Shown: positions 33,879-42,834, counted from the stretch's first letter. The stretch is DNA of 45,963 nt from Ruminococcus sp. (GCA_014799805.1 JAAVHJ010000010.1:1-45963), one strand, 5' to 3'. Notes: generated by a model not told the origin, from the letters alone. A program made the numbers and translations.

Positions 33879-34005
33879 TAAAAATAACAGGGCTGAAATA
33901 CAGCCCTGTCGGGAAATAAAATCAAATCAAATCAAACTTTGTGTAGAACAAAAGAAAGGAGACAACAAAACGAGTGTTAATCATACGGGGTTCGTATTTA
34001 ACACT
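33879..34005 (-). ncRNA. Candidate small RNA with anti-SD stretch
   Basis: A free-standing minus-strand unit with its own promoter (34012-34040) and terminator. Predicted 5' end at 34005, seven bases after the -10, which is exactly the first base of a hairpin: AGTGTTAA and ATACG pair with CGTAT and TTAACACT (33973-34005, two-base bulge, five-base loop). The middle is single-stranded and U/C-rich, with UCUCCUUUCU (33962-33953), a perfect complement of AGAAAGGAGA-type SD sites, and three UUUGA repeats. The 3' end is a 9-bp perfect stem, ACAGGGCUG/CAGCCCUGU (33909-33887), and UAUUUUU. The layout matches trans-acting regulatory RNAs of Firmicutes that block SD sites. No ORF of note lies within it. 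Confidence 0.65.
33887..33909 (-). terminator. Terminator of the candidate small RNA
   Basis: ACAGGGCTG-TATTT-CAGCCCTGT on the minus strand, followed by TATTTTTAT. On the plus strand it is followed by TCGGGAAAT, so it is directional. Confidence 0.75.
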
Positions 34006-34011
34006 GGTATT

Positions 34012-34040
34012 ATGATAACACAAAAAAATGCATTCGTCAA
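34012..34040 (-). promoter_or_regulatory. Promoter of the candidate small RNA
   Basis: TTGACG (34040-34035), 17-bp spacer and TATCAT (34017-34012) on the minus strand. Confidence 0.65.
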
Positions 34041-34211
34041 TAGAAATTTGCAAAAAAGTTACGAAAAAATGAAAATTTTGTACAGTTTGGCTAAATCTAT
34101 TCCGACAATTATAGCAAAAATGCCGTGTTTAAAAGTTGATAATTTCTTGCCAAAAATGAAAAATTGTGCAATATGTGCAAAAAAAAGATGATATTTTGTA
34201 CAAAAAAAATG

Positions 34212-34240
34212 TTTACAGAATGCCATTTTTATGTTAAAAT
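34212..34240 (+). promoter_or_regulatory. PFOR promoter
   Basis: TTTACA (34212-34217), 17-bp spacer and TAAAAT (34235-34240). The leader is about 100 nt. Confidence 0.7.
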
Positions 34241-34254
34241 AAATATGTTGCAAT

Positions 34255-34320
34255 TTGTTTGACTGTCTTACTGGATTTTTAAAATTTCCAGAAAAACAGC
34301 AAACAAGAAACTATTTTTTT
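34255..34320 (+). promoter_or_regulatory. Three-tier stem-loop and T-run in the PFOR leader
   Basis: Nested arms TTGTTTG/CAAACAA (34255-34261, 34300-34306), CTGT/ACAG (34263-34266, 34296-34299) and CTGGA/TCCAG (34271-34275, 34287-34291), followed seven bases later by seven T residues (34314-34320). It could be an attenuator or a stabilising 5' stem. Confidence 0.45.
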
Positions 34321-34350
34321 AATTATTATTTACTATAGGAGGAAATTCCA

Positions 34351-37300
34351 ATGGCTAGAAAAATGAAAACCATGGACGGCAATAATGCTGCCGCATGGGC
34401 ATCTTATCCATTTACAGATGTGTCAGCAATTTATCCAATTACCCCATCATCTGTTATGGCAGAAGTTACAGACCAATGGGCTGCAAAAGACAAGAAAAAT
34501 TTATTTGGTGACCCTGTAACAATCGTAGAAATGCAATCAGAAGCAGGTGCAGCAGGTACTGTACATGGTTCTTTGTCCGCAGGTGCTTTGACAACAACTT
34601 ATACAGCATCTCAGGGCTTATTGCTGATGATTCCAAACATGTATAAAATCGCTGGTGAATTACTCCCGAATGTTATTCATGTATCTGCAAGATGTGTATC
34701 TTCTCATGCATTGAATATCTTCGGTGACCATTCTGACGTTTATGCATGCCGTCAAACAGGTTATGCAATGCTTTGTTCTTCTAATCCTCAGGAAGTAATG
34801 GACTTAGGTGCAGTTGCACATCTGGCTACTATCGAAGGCAGAGTACCGTTCTTACATTTCTTTGATGGTTTCAGAACATCTCATGAAATTCAGAAAATTG
34901 AAGTTTGGGACGATGCAGATTTAGATGAAATGCTGAACAAAGAAGCGGCACAAGCATTCCGTGACCAGGCTTTAAATCCAAATCACCCTGTTTTAAGAGG
35001 TTCTGCACAGAATCCTGATATTTTCTTCCAGGCTCGTGAAGCATGTAATAAATATTATGACGCATTGCCAGCAGTTGTAGAAAAATACATGGACAAAGTC
35101 AATGCAAAAATTGGCACAGATTATAAATTATTTAATTATTACGGTGCAGAAGATGCAGAACATGTTATCATTGCAATGGGTTCTGTAATGGACACTGTAG
35201 AAGAAACTGTAGATTACTTGAATGCAAATGGTGGCAAATATGGTATGGTTCGTGTACGTCTGTATAGACCATTTGTTGCTGAAAAGCTTATCGAAGTATT
35301 GCCAGATACAGTAAAACAGATTTCTGTATTAGACAGAACAAAAGAACCAGGTTCTTTAGGTGAGCCTTTGTATTTGGACGTTGTTGCAGCTTTGAAAGAT
35401 ACAAAATTTGATGCTGTTAAGATTTTCACAGGTCGTTATGGTCTTGGTTCTAAAGATACAACACCAAATCAGATTATTGCTGTATTTAAAAATACAGAGA
35501 AAAAACGCTTTACACTCGGCATTGTAGACGACGTAACAAATCTGTCACTTGATGCTAGCTTCAGTCCTGATACAGCACCTGCTGGTACAATTTCCTGCAA
35601 ATTCTGGGGCTTAGGTTCTGATGGTACTGTAGGTGCGAATAAAAACTCTATTAAAATCATTGGTGACCATACAGACATGTATGCACAGGCATATTTCTCT
35701 TATGACTCCAAAAAATCTGGCGGTGTTACAGTTTCTCACTTACGTTTTGGTAAAACACCAATTAAATCTACTTATTTAATTAATAAAGCTGATTTCGTTG
35801 CATGTCATAATCAAAGCTATATTGACAAGTATGACATGGTATCTGATATTAAGCCAAATGGTACATTCTTGTTAAATACTATCTGGGATGCAGAAGGGCT
35901 TGAAAAAAATCTTCCTGGACAAGTAAAAAGATATATCGCACAGAATCATATTAAATTCTATACTGTAAACGGCGTAAAACTGGGTCAGGAAACTGGCATG
36001 GGAACAAGAATTAATACAATTCTGCAATCTGCATTCTTCAAACTTGCTGATATTATTCCATTTGAACAAGCATTAGAATATATGAAATCTGCTGCTGAAA
36101 TGTCTTATGCGAAAAAAGGACAAGACGTTGTAGAGAAAAACTGGAATGCAATTGATGCTGGTTATCAAGGCATTGTAGAAGTAGCTGTTCCTGAAGCATG
36201 GGCGAATGCAGAAGATACACCAATGGGCATGCCAAAAGTAACTTGTAATAACAAAGACTTAGAAGATTTTGTAAACAACGTTCAGATTCCTTGTAATGCA
36301 CAACAGGGCGATGCATTGCCAGTTTCTACTTTTGTAAAACTTGCTGACGGTACATCTCCATCTGGTTCCTCTGCATTTGAAAAACGTGGCATTGCTGTAA
36401 ACGTTCCTGTATGGAATCCTGACACTTGTATTCAGTGTAACCAGTGTGCTTATGTATGTCCGCACGCAGTATTGCGTCCTGTGACGCTCAACGCAGAAGA
36501 AGCTGAAAATGCACCTGCATCTATGAAACTTGCTGGATTAAAACCTGCTATCGGCGATTTGAAATTTGGCATGACAGTTTCTGTTCTTGACTGTACAGGT
36601 TGTGGCGTTTGTGCAAATATTTGTCCTGCAAACAAGAAAGCTGATACACTTGTGATGAAGCCTCTTGAAACACAGCTTGACCAGCAAGAAGCATTTGATT
36701 ACGGCACAACAAAAGATATTAAACCAGAAGTAACTGCTAAATTTACAGAAGCGACTGTAAAGGGCTCCCAGTTCAAACAGCCATTGCTTGAATTCTCTGG
36801 TGCATGTGCAGGTTGTGGTGAAACACCATATGCAAAATTAATTACACAGTTATTCGGCGACAGAATGTATATTGCCAATGCAACAGGCTGTTCTTCTATC
36901 TGGGGTAACTCTGCACCTTCCACACCTTATACAGTGAATAAAAAAGGCTATGGTCCTGCATGGAGCAACTCTCTGTTTGAAGATAATGCAGAATTTGGTT
37001 ATGGTATGTTCTTAGGTCAGGATACGTTGAGAAAACGTGTGATTGCAAAAGTAGAAGCTCTTGCTGAAACAGCAACCAAAGAAGAAGTAAAATCTGCTGT
37101 TGCAAAATATCTTGAAACAGTAAACGATGGTGCAGCAAATACACCTGCTACAGAAGAATTAATTGCTGTATTAGAAAAATGTGACTGTGAAAAAGCTAAG
37201 ACAATTCTTGCTGAAAAAGATTTCCTGCGTAAAAAATCACAATGGATTTTCGGCGGTGACGGTTGGGCATATGATATTGGCTTCGGCGGTTTAGACCATG

Positions 37301-37893
37301 TTATCGCTTCTGGCAGAAATGTCAATATCATGGTATTTGACACAGAAGTATATTCTAATACTGGCGGACAGGCTTCTAAAGCAACTCCAACAGGTGCAAT
37401 TGCACAATTCGCTGCTGCTGGTAAAGTCGTTAAGAAAAAAGACCTTGCAGGTATTGCAATGAGCTATGGCTATGTTTATGTTGCTCATATTGCTATGGGT
37501 GCAGATGTGAATCAGTGCTTAAAGGCTATCCGTGAAGCAGAAGCTTATGATGGACCTTCTATTATCATTGCTTATGCACCATGTATTAACCATGGTATCA
37601 AAACTGGTATGGCTACTGCACAGGCTGAAGAAAAGAAAGCTGTTCAGGCAGGTTACTGGCATTTATATCGTTATAATCCTGAACTCAAGGCACAGGGCAA
37701 GAATCCATTTATTTTAGATTCCAAAGCACCAAACACAGAAGAATATAAAAACTTCCTCATGGGTGAAGTACGTTATAATGCTTTGGCTCGTCAGAATCCA
37801 GAACGTGCAGAACAATTATTTGATAATGCATTAGAAAATGCAAAAGACCGTTATGATTATCTGACAAGACTTGCAAATTTATATAATGATTAA
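34351..37893 (+). CDS. nifJ: Pyruvate:ferredoxin (flavodoxin) oxidoreductase
   Basis: An 1180-residue single-chain enzyme converting pyruvate and CoA to acetyl-CoA and CO2 while reducing ferredoxin, central to anaerobic energy metabolism. Order: domain I (AIYPITPSSVMAE, EMQSEAGAAGTVHGSL), domains II-III, a 2x[4Fe-4S] ferredoxin domain with CIQCNQCAYVCPHA (about 693) and CTGCGVCANICPANK (about 748), then the thiamine-diphosphate domain with CAGCGETPY (about 819) supplying part of the proximal cluster, GGDGWAYDIGFGGLD and EVYSNTGGQASKATP. AGGAGG lies eight bases before the ATG. Codon use is more selected than elsewhere in the window, as expected of an abundant enzyme. Confidence 0.98.
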   Translation: MARKMKTMDGNNAAAWASYPFTDVSAIYPITPSSVMAEVTDQWAAKDKKNLFGDPVTIVEMQSEAGAAGTVHGSLSAGALTTTYTASQGLLLMIPNMYKIAGELLPNVIHVSARCVSSHALNIFGDHSDVYACRQTGYAMLCSSNPQEVMDLGAVAHLATIEGRVPFLHFFDGFRTSHEIQKIEVWDDADLDEMLNKEAAQAFRDQALNPNHPVLRGSAQNPDIFFQAREACNKYYDALPAVVEKYMDKVNAKIGTDYKLFNYYGAEDAEHVIIAMGSVMDTVEETVDYLNANGGKYGMVRVRLYRPFVAEKLIEVLPDTVKQISVLDRTKEPGSLGEPLYLDVVAALKDTKFDAVKIFTGRYGLGSKDTTPNQIIAVFKNTEKKRFTLGIVDDVTNLSLDASFSPDTAPAGTISCKFWGLGSDGTVGANKNSIKIIGDHTDMYAQAYFSYDSKKSGGVTVSHLRFGKTPIKSTYLINKADFVACHNQSYIDKYDMVSDIKPNGTFLLNTIWDAEGLEKNLPGQVKRYIAQNHIKFYTVNGVKLGQETGMGTRINTILQSAFFKLADIIPFEQALEYMKSAAEMSYAKKGQDVVEKNWNAIDAGYQGIVEVAVPEAWANAEDTPMGMPKVTCNNKDLEDFVNNVQIPCNAQQGDALPVSTFVKLADGTSPSGSSAFEKRGIAVNVPVWNPDTCIQCNQCAYVCPHAVLRPVTLNAEEAENAPASMKLAGLKPAIGDLKFGMTVSVLDCTGCGVCANICPANKKADTLVMKPLETQLDQQEAFDYGTTKDIKPEVTAKFTEATVKGSQFKQPLLEFSGACAGCGETPYAKLITQLFGDRMYIANATGCSSIWGNSAPSTPYTVNKKGYGPAWSNSLFEDNAEFGYGMFLGQDTLRKRVIAKVEALAETATKEEVKSAVAKYLETVNDGAANTPATEELIAVLEKCDCEKAKTILAEKDFLRKKSQWIFGGDGWAYDIGFGGLDHVIASGRNVNIMVFDTEVYSNTGGQASKATPTGAIAQFAAAGKVVKKKDLAGIAMSYGYVYVAHIAMGADVNQCLKAIREAEAYDGPSIIIAYAPCINHGIKTGMATAQAEEKKAVQAGYWHLYRYNPELKAQGKNPFILDSKAPNTEEYKNFLMGEVRYNALARQNPERAEQLFDNALENAKDRYDYLTRLANLYND

Positions 37894-37920
37894 TTAATCA
37901 TAATTATTATTTCTATCAAA

Positions 37921-37956
37921 AACAGGCGGAAGAAATTCCGTCTGTTTTTATTTTTA
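37921..37956 (+). terminator. PFOR terminator
   Basis: AACAGGCGGAA pairs with TTCCGTCTGTT (one G-U) around GAAA, followed by TTTATTTTTAT. Confidence 0.88.
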
Positions 37957-37985
37957 TAATAGCATATATAATTAATTATATATGC

Positions 37986-38019
37986 AAAAAACGTCACTGA
38001 TAAAACAGTGACGTTTTTT
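37986..38019. terminator. Bidirectional terminator between PFOR and the GH74 gene
   Basis: A perfect 14-bp stem (AAAAAACGTCACTG with CAGTGACGTTTTTT) around ATAAAA. T-runs on both strands suit the two convergent genes. Confidence 0.92.
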
Positions 38020-38025
38020 ATAATA

Positions 38026-40653
38026 TTAATTTTGAATTGGGAAATCTTTGTCTGAAAGTAATTGTACAATTAATTTCATAATATTCAAAGAATCTGTAAA
38101 GTCTACCTTTCCATTTTGATCAGCATCAGCATTCTTGAAGCCCTTTGATTCTAAAGTTCTTTGTCCAAGAATTGTCTTATTCATTGTGATAATATCAAGA
38201 ATATCAACTGTGTTATCCTCATTTGCATCACCCCAGAGAATATCTGTCGTATTAGTATTATCTTCTGAGTTTGGTTCTGTGGTAGGTTCCGGTGGTTTCA
38301 CAGGATTTCCAGTACCAGAAGTTGTGCCATAGACAATACCACAACCAACAGTTGACATATAAACTTTGCCAAATTCGTTCATATCACCAACTAAGAAATT
38401 TCCGTTACCAGTACCACCATAGAGATGTTCTGTATTAATACAAGCCCATGTTTTACCACCATCTGTTGAACGATAAATGCCCTCAGGGTCAGTTTCAGAC
38501 GGTTTGCCATAAATAAACAGCGTATTTACATCGCCTTCTTTTTCAGGTGCACCATAGCCAATAGATTTACAATAAAATACATCAGATTTTTCAACTTTTG
38601 TTCCACTCTCCGTGATGATATATAATCCATTCCAACCTAAAGCCATTGCAATGGTATCTTTTGTAATATATGCCAAATCGCCAGTATGGTCGCATTCGTC
38701 ATATTTATCAACAACGGTTTTCTGGAACGTTGCACCATAGTCTGTGCTGATATAAAAATCATATTGTGCATCATCAAGTGTAGGTTCTGTTTTAGACATA
38801 TCAGAAGACCAATAAGAATTATATTTAATTCCTGAACCGTAAACAATAGCAGGATTTTCAGGGTCAACAAGTGGATATGTTGTTTTGGAACCCTCTAAGC
38901 CAGTTGATTCTTTCCAAGTCTTTCCAAAATCATCTGTATAAACAATTGCCGCATTGTCACCACTTGCTTTCATGAATCTATAAGTGCCATCATCAAGCTG
39001 TGTAATCGCAAGTTTTCCGCCACCATTCGGAACATTCAAATCTTCCCATGTTTTACCAGCATCAAGGCTATAATACCCTTTTGCTTCATGTTCGCCTACA
39101 CGTGCCATGACTTTTGTATCAGACGGACAATATGCAATTGCAGACGATGAGCCGATATTAGGCTGATATTGCTGCGGAATTTCAGTATCACTTTCATGAA
39201 TAAAGCCGTCATAGTCGCCGATTACAGAATAATTCAAACCATCTGGAACGCTGACAAAATCCAGTGCAACAACTTCTTCTACGCCGTCAGGCTGGAAATA
39301 AAATTGTACGCCTCTTTCGTCCCAGACATTATCGCAAGCAAAAACGCCATTACCAGAAGTCATTAAAATTTTATCAGGGTTTCTTGGGTCTATTAAAATA
39401 CCACTGCCCCAGTGACAAGCCTTGCCATAAATCCAATCATAGCCGTTGGTATCAATTGGATTTGATACAAAATAGCAATCATCTGTATATTTGCCTTCTT
39501 GTTGCCCTGGTGTAATATTCTGCCATGTTTCGCCGCCGTCTGTGGAACGATAGAAATAATCGCCCCATGCAATAGAATCATCTGTCCATTCTTCTGAAAA
39601 CCACTGGTCAGACCATACACCACAAGTTCTTGCAACCATTTTATTCGGGTCGTTTTTATCAACAGTAATCATACCAACAGCACTATCTGTGACAGAAAGT
39701 TTTGTAACTTCGCCAGTTTTTGTATTATATTTATAAGCACCGCCAGCAGAACCAGAAAACGCAAGCCCTGCAATATAAGAGAAAAACAAATTGCCATGAT
39801 TATCACTGGTAATAGAAACAGGATAATTTGCATTTGGCAAATCTGCTGATAATTCTGTAAATTTATCATCGTTTACATCAGCAACATGAATATTTGTTTG
39901 CCCAGTCACAGAAGTTCCGACATAAACTTTGCCATTTTCAATATGAATTGTGCCAATTCCGTTTTGTTCGTTATATTCTTTCGATTCTGTCCCTCTTACC
40001 ATGTGGTCAGTCCACATAGGGAATTTGAGTGATTCTGTAAATAATCCCAAATCATCATAGCCTTTTACACATGCCCAGGTTTTACCGCCGTCTGTAGATT
40101 TAATCAATGCAGAATCGCCAGCTGTTACATCACCGCCAGCATAAATCACATCAGGATTGTCAGGGTCAATTGCAATTGGTTCAGAACATTCACGTCCGTC
40201 ACCGTTGCCATGCACTTGAATCATGTCAGTGACATCAGATTCTGTAAAAGTTTTACCGCCATCTGTTGTTTTGAAAATCACAGTTCTTGCACCAGAGAAA
40301 TAAGCACAGCCACAGAGAAAATAAACGGTATTATCATCTGTTGGGTCAATTGCCATACCCTTAACGCTGAGCAGACCTCTGTCTTCTTCATTAAGAAAAT
40401 CAAAAATCTGCACCCATCTGTTTTGGTCATAGTCAAATTTGTAAGCACCACCAACGTCTGTACGGAGATACATTTCTTTTTGTCCCGTAGAAATACCAGA
40501 TACAAAGCCACCGCCGCCAATGCATAACGTATCCCAAGTATAACTATCTTCCAAAGATGCTGTACTTTCTGCAACGCTTGCTAAACTTGTTGCTGTTGAA
40601 CAAAGCATTGTGAAACTCATTGCCGTAGCAATTACTTTTTTCCAAATTTTCAT
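38026..40653 (-). CDS. GH74 xyloglucanase-type enzyme with dockerin
   Basis: An 875-residue secreted enzyme. Order: signal peptide (1 to about 30), GH74 double seven-bladed propeller (about 38-780), a short Pro/Glu/Thr linker and a C-terminal dockerin (about 805-870). GH74 marks are GGGGFVSGISTG near the start, repeated STDGGKTW/STDGGETW Asp-box turns and MTSGNGVFACDNVW. Dockerin calcium loops are DANEDNTVDILD and DADQNGKVDFTD. GH74 enzymes cut xyloglucan, and a dockerin implies assembly on a scaffoldin cohesin; no scaffoldin is in the window. AAGGAGG precedes the ATG by ten bases. This dockerin differs clearly from that of the SGNH protein. Confidence 0.96.
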   Translation of the reverse strand: MKIWKKVIATAMSFTMLCSTATSLASVAESTASLEDSYTWDTLCIGGGGFVSGISTGQKEMYLRTDVGGAYKFDYDQNRWVQIFDFLNEEDRGLLSVKGMAIDPTDDNTVYFLCGCAYFSGARTVIFKTTDGGKTFTESDVTDMIQVHGNGDGRECSEPIAIDPDNPDVIYAGGDVTAGDSALIKSTDGGKTWACVKGYDDLGLFTESLKFPMWTDHMVRGTESKEYNEQNGIGTIHIENGKVYVGTSVTGQTNIHVADVNDDKFTELSADLPNANYPVSITSDNHGNLFFSYIAGLAFSGSAGGAYKYNTKTGEVTKLSVTDSAVGMITVDKNDPNKMVARTCGVWSDQWFSEEWTDDSIAWGDYFYRSTDGGETWQNITPGQQEGKYTDDCYFVSNPIDTNGYDWIYGKACHWGSGILIDPRNPDKILMTSGNGVFACDNVWDERGVQFYFQPDGVEEVVALDFVSVPDGLNYSVIGDYDGFIHESDTEIPQQYQPNIGSSSAIAYCPSDTKVMARVGEHEAKGYYSLDAGKTWEDLNVPNGGGKLAITQLDDGTYRFMKASGDNAAIVYTDDFGKTWKESTGLEGSKTTYPLVDPENPAIVYGSGIKYNSYWSSDMSKTEPTLDDAQYDFYISTDYGATFQKTVVDKYDECDHTGDLAYITKDTIAMALGWNGLYIITESGTKVEKSDVFYCKSIGYGAPEKEGDVNTLFIYGKPSETDPEGIYRSTDGGKTWACINTEHLYGGTGNGNFLVGDMNEFGKVYMSTVGCGIVYGTTSGTGNPVKPPEPTTEPNSEDNTNTTDILWGDANEDNTVDILDIITMNKTILGQRTLESKGFKNADADQNGKVDFTDSLNIMKLIVQLLSDKDFPIQN

Positions 40654-40716
40654 GAAATCAAATCCTCCTTTTAAATTATTAAATTAATTTTCTGTCAAAA
40701 ATAACAGGCTAATTTC

Positions 40717-40745
40717 ATTTTACTATATTTTAAAATAAAATGCAA
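40717..40745 (-). promoter_or_regulatory. Promoter of the GH74 gene
   Basis: TTGCAT (40745-40740), 17-bp spacer and TAAAAT (40722-40717) on the minus strand. Confidence 0.7.
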
Positions 40746-40911
40746 GCGTATTTAAAAAAATTTTTCATAAAATTAAATTTTCTGGGAATATTATAATTAA
40801 ACTTGCAATATTTGCCAACTGATGCAATCAATCATTGCTAACAAAATTATGCTGATTATCATCATTTTTCACAATCTAAAATAAAATTTAAAAAAAAATC
40901 ATGAAAAACAG
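40746..40911. other. Spacer between divergent GH74 and vanY promoters
   Basis: A/T-rich sequence between two divergent promoters, part of a gap of about 350 bp between coding regions. I see no gene or recognisable operator. Confidence 0.5.
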
Positions 40912-40940
40912 GTGACAAATAAAAATTTCTGTGTTATAAT
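40912..40940 (+). promoter_or_regulatory. Promoter of the VanY-like gene
   Basis: GTGACA (40912-40917), 17-bp spacer and TATAAT (40935-40940). Confidence 0.7.
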
Positions 40941-40999
40941 AAATAACAGCATGCAGGCGTAAAAATTTATTGAAAAATTCAGAAAAGAGGATGATTTTT

Positions 41000-42184
41000 T
41001 TGGCACGACAAAAAAAGCAGAAAGCCGACAGAGCATATTATACATTTATGCTGTTAATGTTAAGTGTAGTACTGGTATTTGCATTTGGTCTGATGATTGG
41101 AAAACAAAATAATCCCCAAGAAGCAGAAACTGTTCAGAAATCTGTAACAGTTCCTAAAGATAATCTTACAGAAAATAAAACAATTACAGCATCTGATACA
41201 GAAACAGTTTCATCAACACAACAGGCACAAAAAGAAACAGTACCAGAATTTAAACAAGCAACAAGTTTCTGGAGTGAAAATTCACATATTTATTTGCGTG
41301 TAAATCATGAAAAACAATTAGAATTAAAAACTGTTGCAAATTTTGATTTATCCGACGCTGTTTATAATGTAAATGATACTAATATTGCTTCTATTGACAA
41401 ATCAGGTATGCTGACTGGACTTACCAAGGGCGAATGTACAATTACAGTCTCCTGCAATGAAGAAACACTTCATATTCCAGTGACTGTCAGAGAATTAACC
41501 GTCATGGATGGCTGCACTTATGTAGACGGCATTTTAATTGCGAATAAAACATATGGCATGCCTGAAACATATGACCCTGGTATGTTACCTGAAACTGAAC
41601 AAGCTTTCAATGCTTTACAAGCTGATGCAAAGGACTTAGGCTTAAATATTTATGAAAGCTCAGGTTATAGAACATATCAGTATCAGATTTCTGTTTATAA
41701 AAGCATGTGTGATGCCTATGGGGAAGATTATGCTTGTATGTATTCTGCAAGACCAGGATATTCTGAACATCAAACAGGCTATACTGTTGATTGTAACAGC
41801 ATTGACAATACGTTTGCAGAAACAGCTGAGGGACAGTGGCTGGCAGACAATTGTCATAATTACGGCTTTATTATCCGCTATCCAGAGGGCAAAGAAGATA
41901 TTACAGGCTATGCTTATGAATCATGGCATATTCGTTATGTTGGCATAGAAGCAGCAACTGAAATCTATGAACAAGGCTTAACACTAGAAGAATATTTAGA
42001 TGTAGAATCTGTTCATGTTCATGTAGAGGGAGATGGAGAAACAGCAGATTCAGAAACGAATCTATCAGAAACAGTACCAACAGAAAATATTCCTGAAGAA
42101 CCAATTATTAATTCTATCGCACCAGAAGAAAATATAACACCTGTAGAATCATTTGCAGATGCACCGTTAGATGCTCCTATATAA
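41000..42184 (+). CDS. Membrane-anchored M15 (VanY-type) D-Ala-D-Ala carboxypeptidase
   Basis: A 394-residue cell-wall peptidase. It has a basic start, one membrane helix (about 13-33), a Thr/Glu-rich linker, a Big-type immunoglobulin-like domain (about 95-165, ending in GECTITVSCNEE), the M15B peptidase domain (about 185-325) and an acidic Pro/Glu/Thr tail. Zinc and catalytic residues are visible in SSGYRTYQYQ, SEHQTGYTVD (near 254) and YESWHIRYVG (near 310). It should remove the terminal D-Ala of peptidoglycan stems. The best start is TTG at 41000, nine bases after AGAGG; the ATG at 40991 abuts that SD. The 3' end overlaps the convergent next gene by 18 bp. Confidence 0.93.
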   Translation: MARQKKQKADRAYYTFMLLMLSVVLVFAFGLMIGKQNNPQEAETVQKSVTVPKDNLTENKTITASDTETVSSTQQAQKETVPEFKQATSFWSENSHIYLRVNHEKQLELKTVANFDLSDAVYNVNDTNIASIDKSGMLTGLTKGECTITVSCNEETLHIPVTVRELTVMDGCTYVDGILIANKTYGMPETYDPGMLPETEQAFNALQADAKDLGLNIYESSGYRTYQYQISVYKSMCDAYGEDYACMYSARPGYSEHQTGYTVDCNSIDNTFAETAEGQWLADNCHNYGFIIRYPEGKEDITGYAYESWHIRYVGIEAATEIYEQGLTLEEYLDVESVHVHVEGDGETADSETNLSETVPTENIPEEPIINSIAPEENITPVESFADAPLDAPI

Positions 42185-42676
42185 TGTAGTATTTTTCCAA
42201 AAGCTCCGAGTTATCGGGGCTTTTAATTTTATCTGTTTTTTTGGCACAGGCATAACAGGCATATCACCAAATAATAAAAATTTTACAATATTGCCCTCTG
42301 CAACATAAATCCAATCCGTACCAGTATTGCTATTGAAAATTAAATAGTCTTTTCCAGTAGATAATTCTGTTAATAGCGTACTGCCATAAGAAACATTGCT
42401 GACAAAAAATTTTTTTATTTTGCCTTGTTTCAACAAAGAACCTGCTAGAACTATTTTTATTTTACCATGACAAATAATCGTATTGGTACTAGAAAGTTCT
42501 GTCATATCTAAATTTTTTTCTGTGATAACATGCAAAATATCTCCTATTGCCAGATATTTTCCGTCAGGAATTGCCTGTAAAAATTCTTTTGGCATGGTAT
42601 ACGAATTACCCTTTTTATCTGCAATTACAAAATTATTTTTTCTTGAAGAAACAACAACAAAATCATATTTTATCAT
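42167..42676 (-). CDS. Unknown cytoplasmic protein
   Basis: A 169-residue protein I do not recognise. It has no signal peptide or membrane segment. The sequence is beta-rich, with alternating hydrophobic residues and Gly turns, for example MIKYDFVVVSSRKNN at the start and GKYLAIGDILHVIT in the middle, suggesting a small barrel or nucleic-acid-binding fold, but that is a guess. The C-terminal 25 residues are basic. AAAGGAG lies nine bases before the ATG, and a possible promoter (TTGACA at 42827-42822, 16-bp spacer, TAGATT) lies upstream, so it looks expressed. Its 3' end runs antisense through the vanY terminator and last 18 bp of vanY. Confidence 0.75.
   Translation of the reverse strand: MIKYDFVVVSSRKNNFVIADKKGNSYTMPKEFLQAIPDGKYLAIGDILHVITEKNLDMTELSSTNTIICHGKIKIVLAGSLLKQGKIKKFFVSNVSYGSTLLTELSTGKDYLIFNSNTGTDWIYVAEGNIVKFLLFGDMPVMPVPKKQIKLKAPITRSFWKNTTLYRSI
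42199..42230 (+). terminator. vanY terminator, inside the opposite gene
   Basis: AAAAGCTCCGA pairs with TCGGGGCTTTT (one G-U) around GTTA, followed by AATTTT. It lies wholly within the coding region of the minus-strand gene 42167-42676. Confidence 0.82.
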
Positions 42677-42834
42677 TTTTTCATTCTCCTTTTTAAATTA
42701 AAATTAAATTTTTATTTTCTATTTATAAAACAATCAAACAACATAAAAATCAGATGGAAAAGCAAAACAATTTGCTTTTTTAGAACTATGCACAAATAAA
42801 ATCTATAAAATTTATGCAAAGTGTCAATTTTTTG

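Larger units (their letters stand above)
33830..34350. other. Intergenic region between glucokinase and PFOR
   Basis: 521 bp without a convincing protein gene. It holds the glucokinase terminator, the candidate small RNA, the PFOR promoter and a structured PFOR leader. I see nothing definite at 34041-34211. Confidence 0.7.

Noticed and set aside
33961-34013. Plus-strand AAAGGAG followed by a GTG codon inside the small-RNA locus
   Set aside because: The frame is only about a dozen codons; the minus-strand promoter and terminator explain the sequence better.
34069-34191. 40-residue plus-strand ORF ending in a CAICAKKR motif
   Set aside because: No SD, and no promoter nearby that would include it; likely chance in A/T-rich sequence.
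34059-34253. 64-residue minus-strand ORF upstream of the candidate small RNA
   Set aside because: No SD, Phe/Ile/Lys-rich composition expected of random A/T-rich DNA, and it overlaps the PFOR promoter.
35214-37343. Several minus-strand frames opposite PFOR
   Set aside because: They lack SD sites and lie antisense to a complete, well-recognised enzyme.
42760-42785. AAAGCAAA/TTTGCTTT hairpin with T-run
   Set aside because: It could be a terminator on the plus strand, but no plus-strand gene ends nearby; probably leader sequence of the minus-strand gene.
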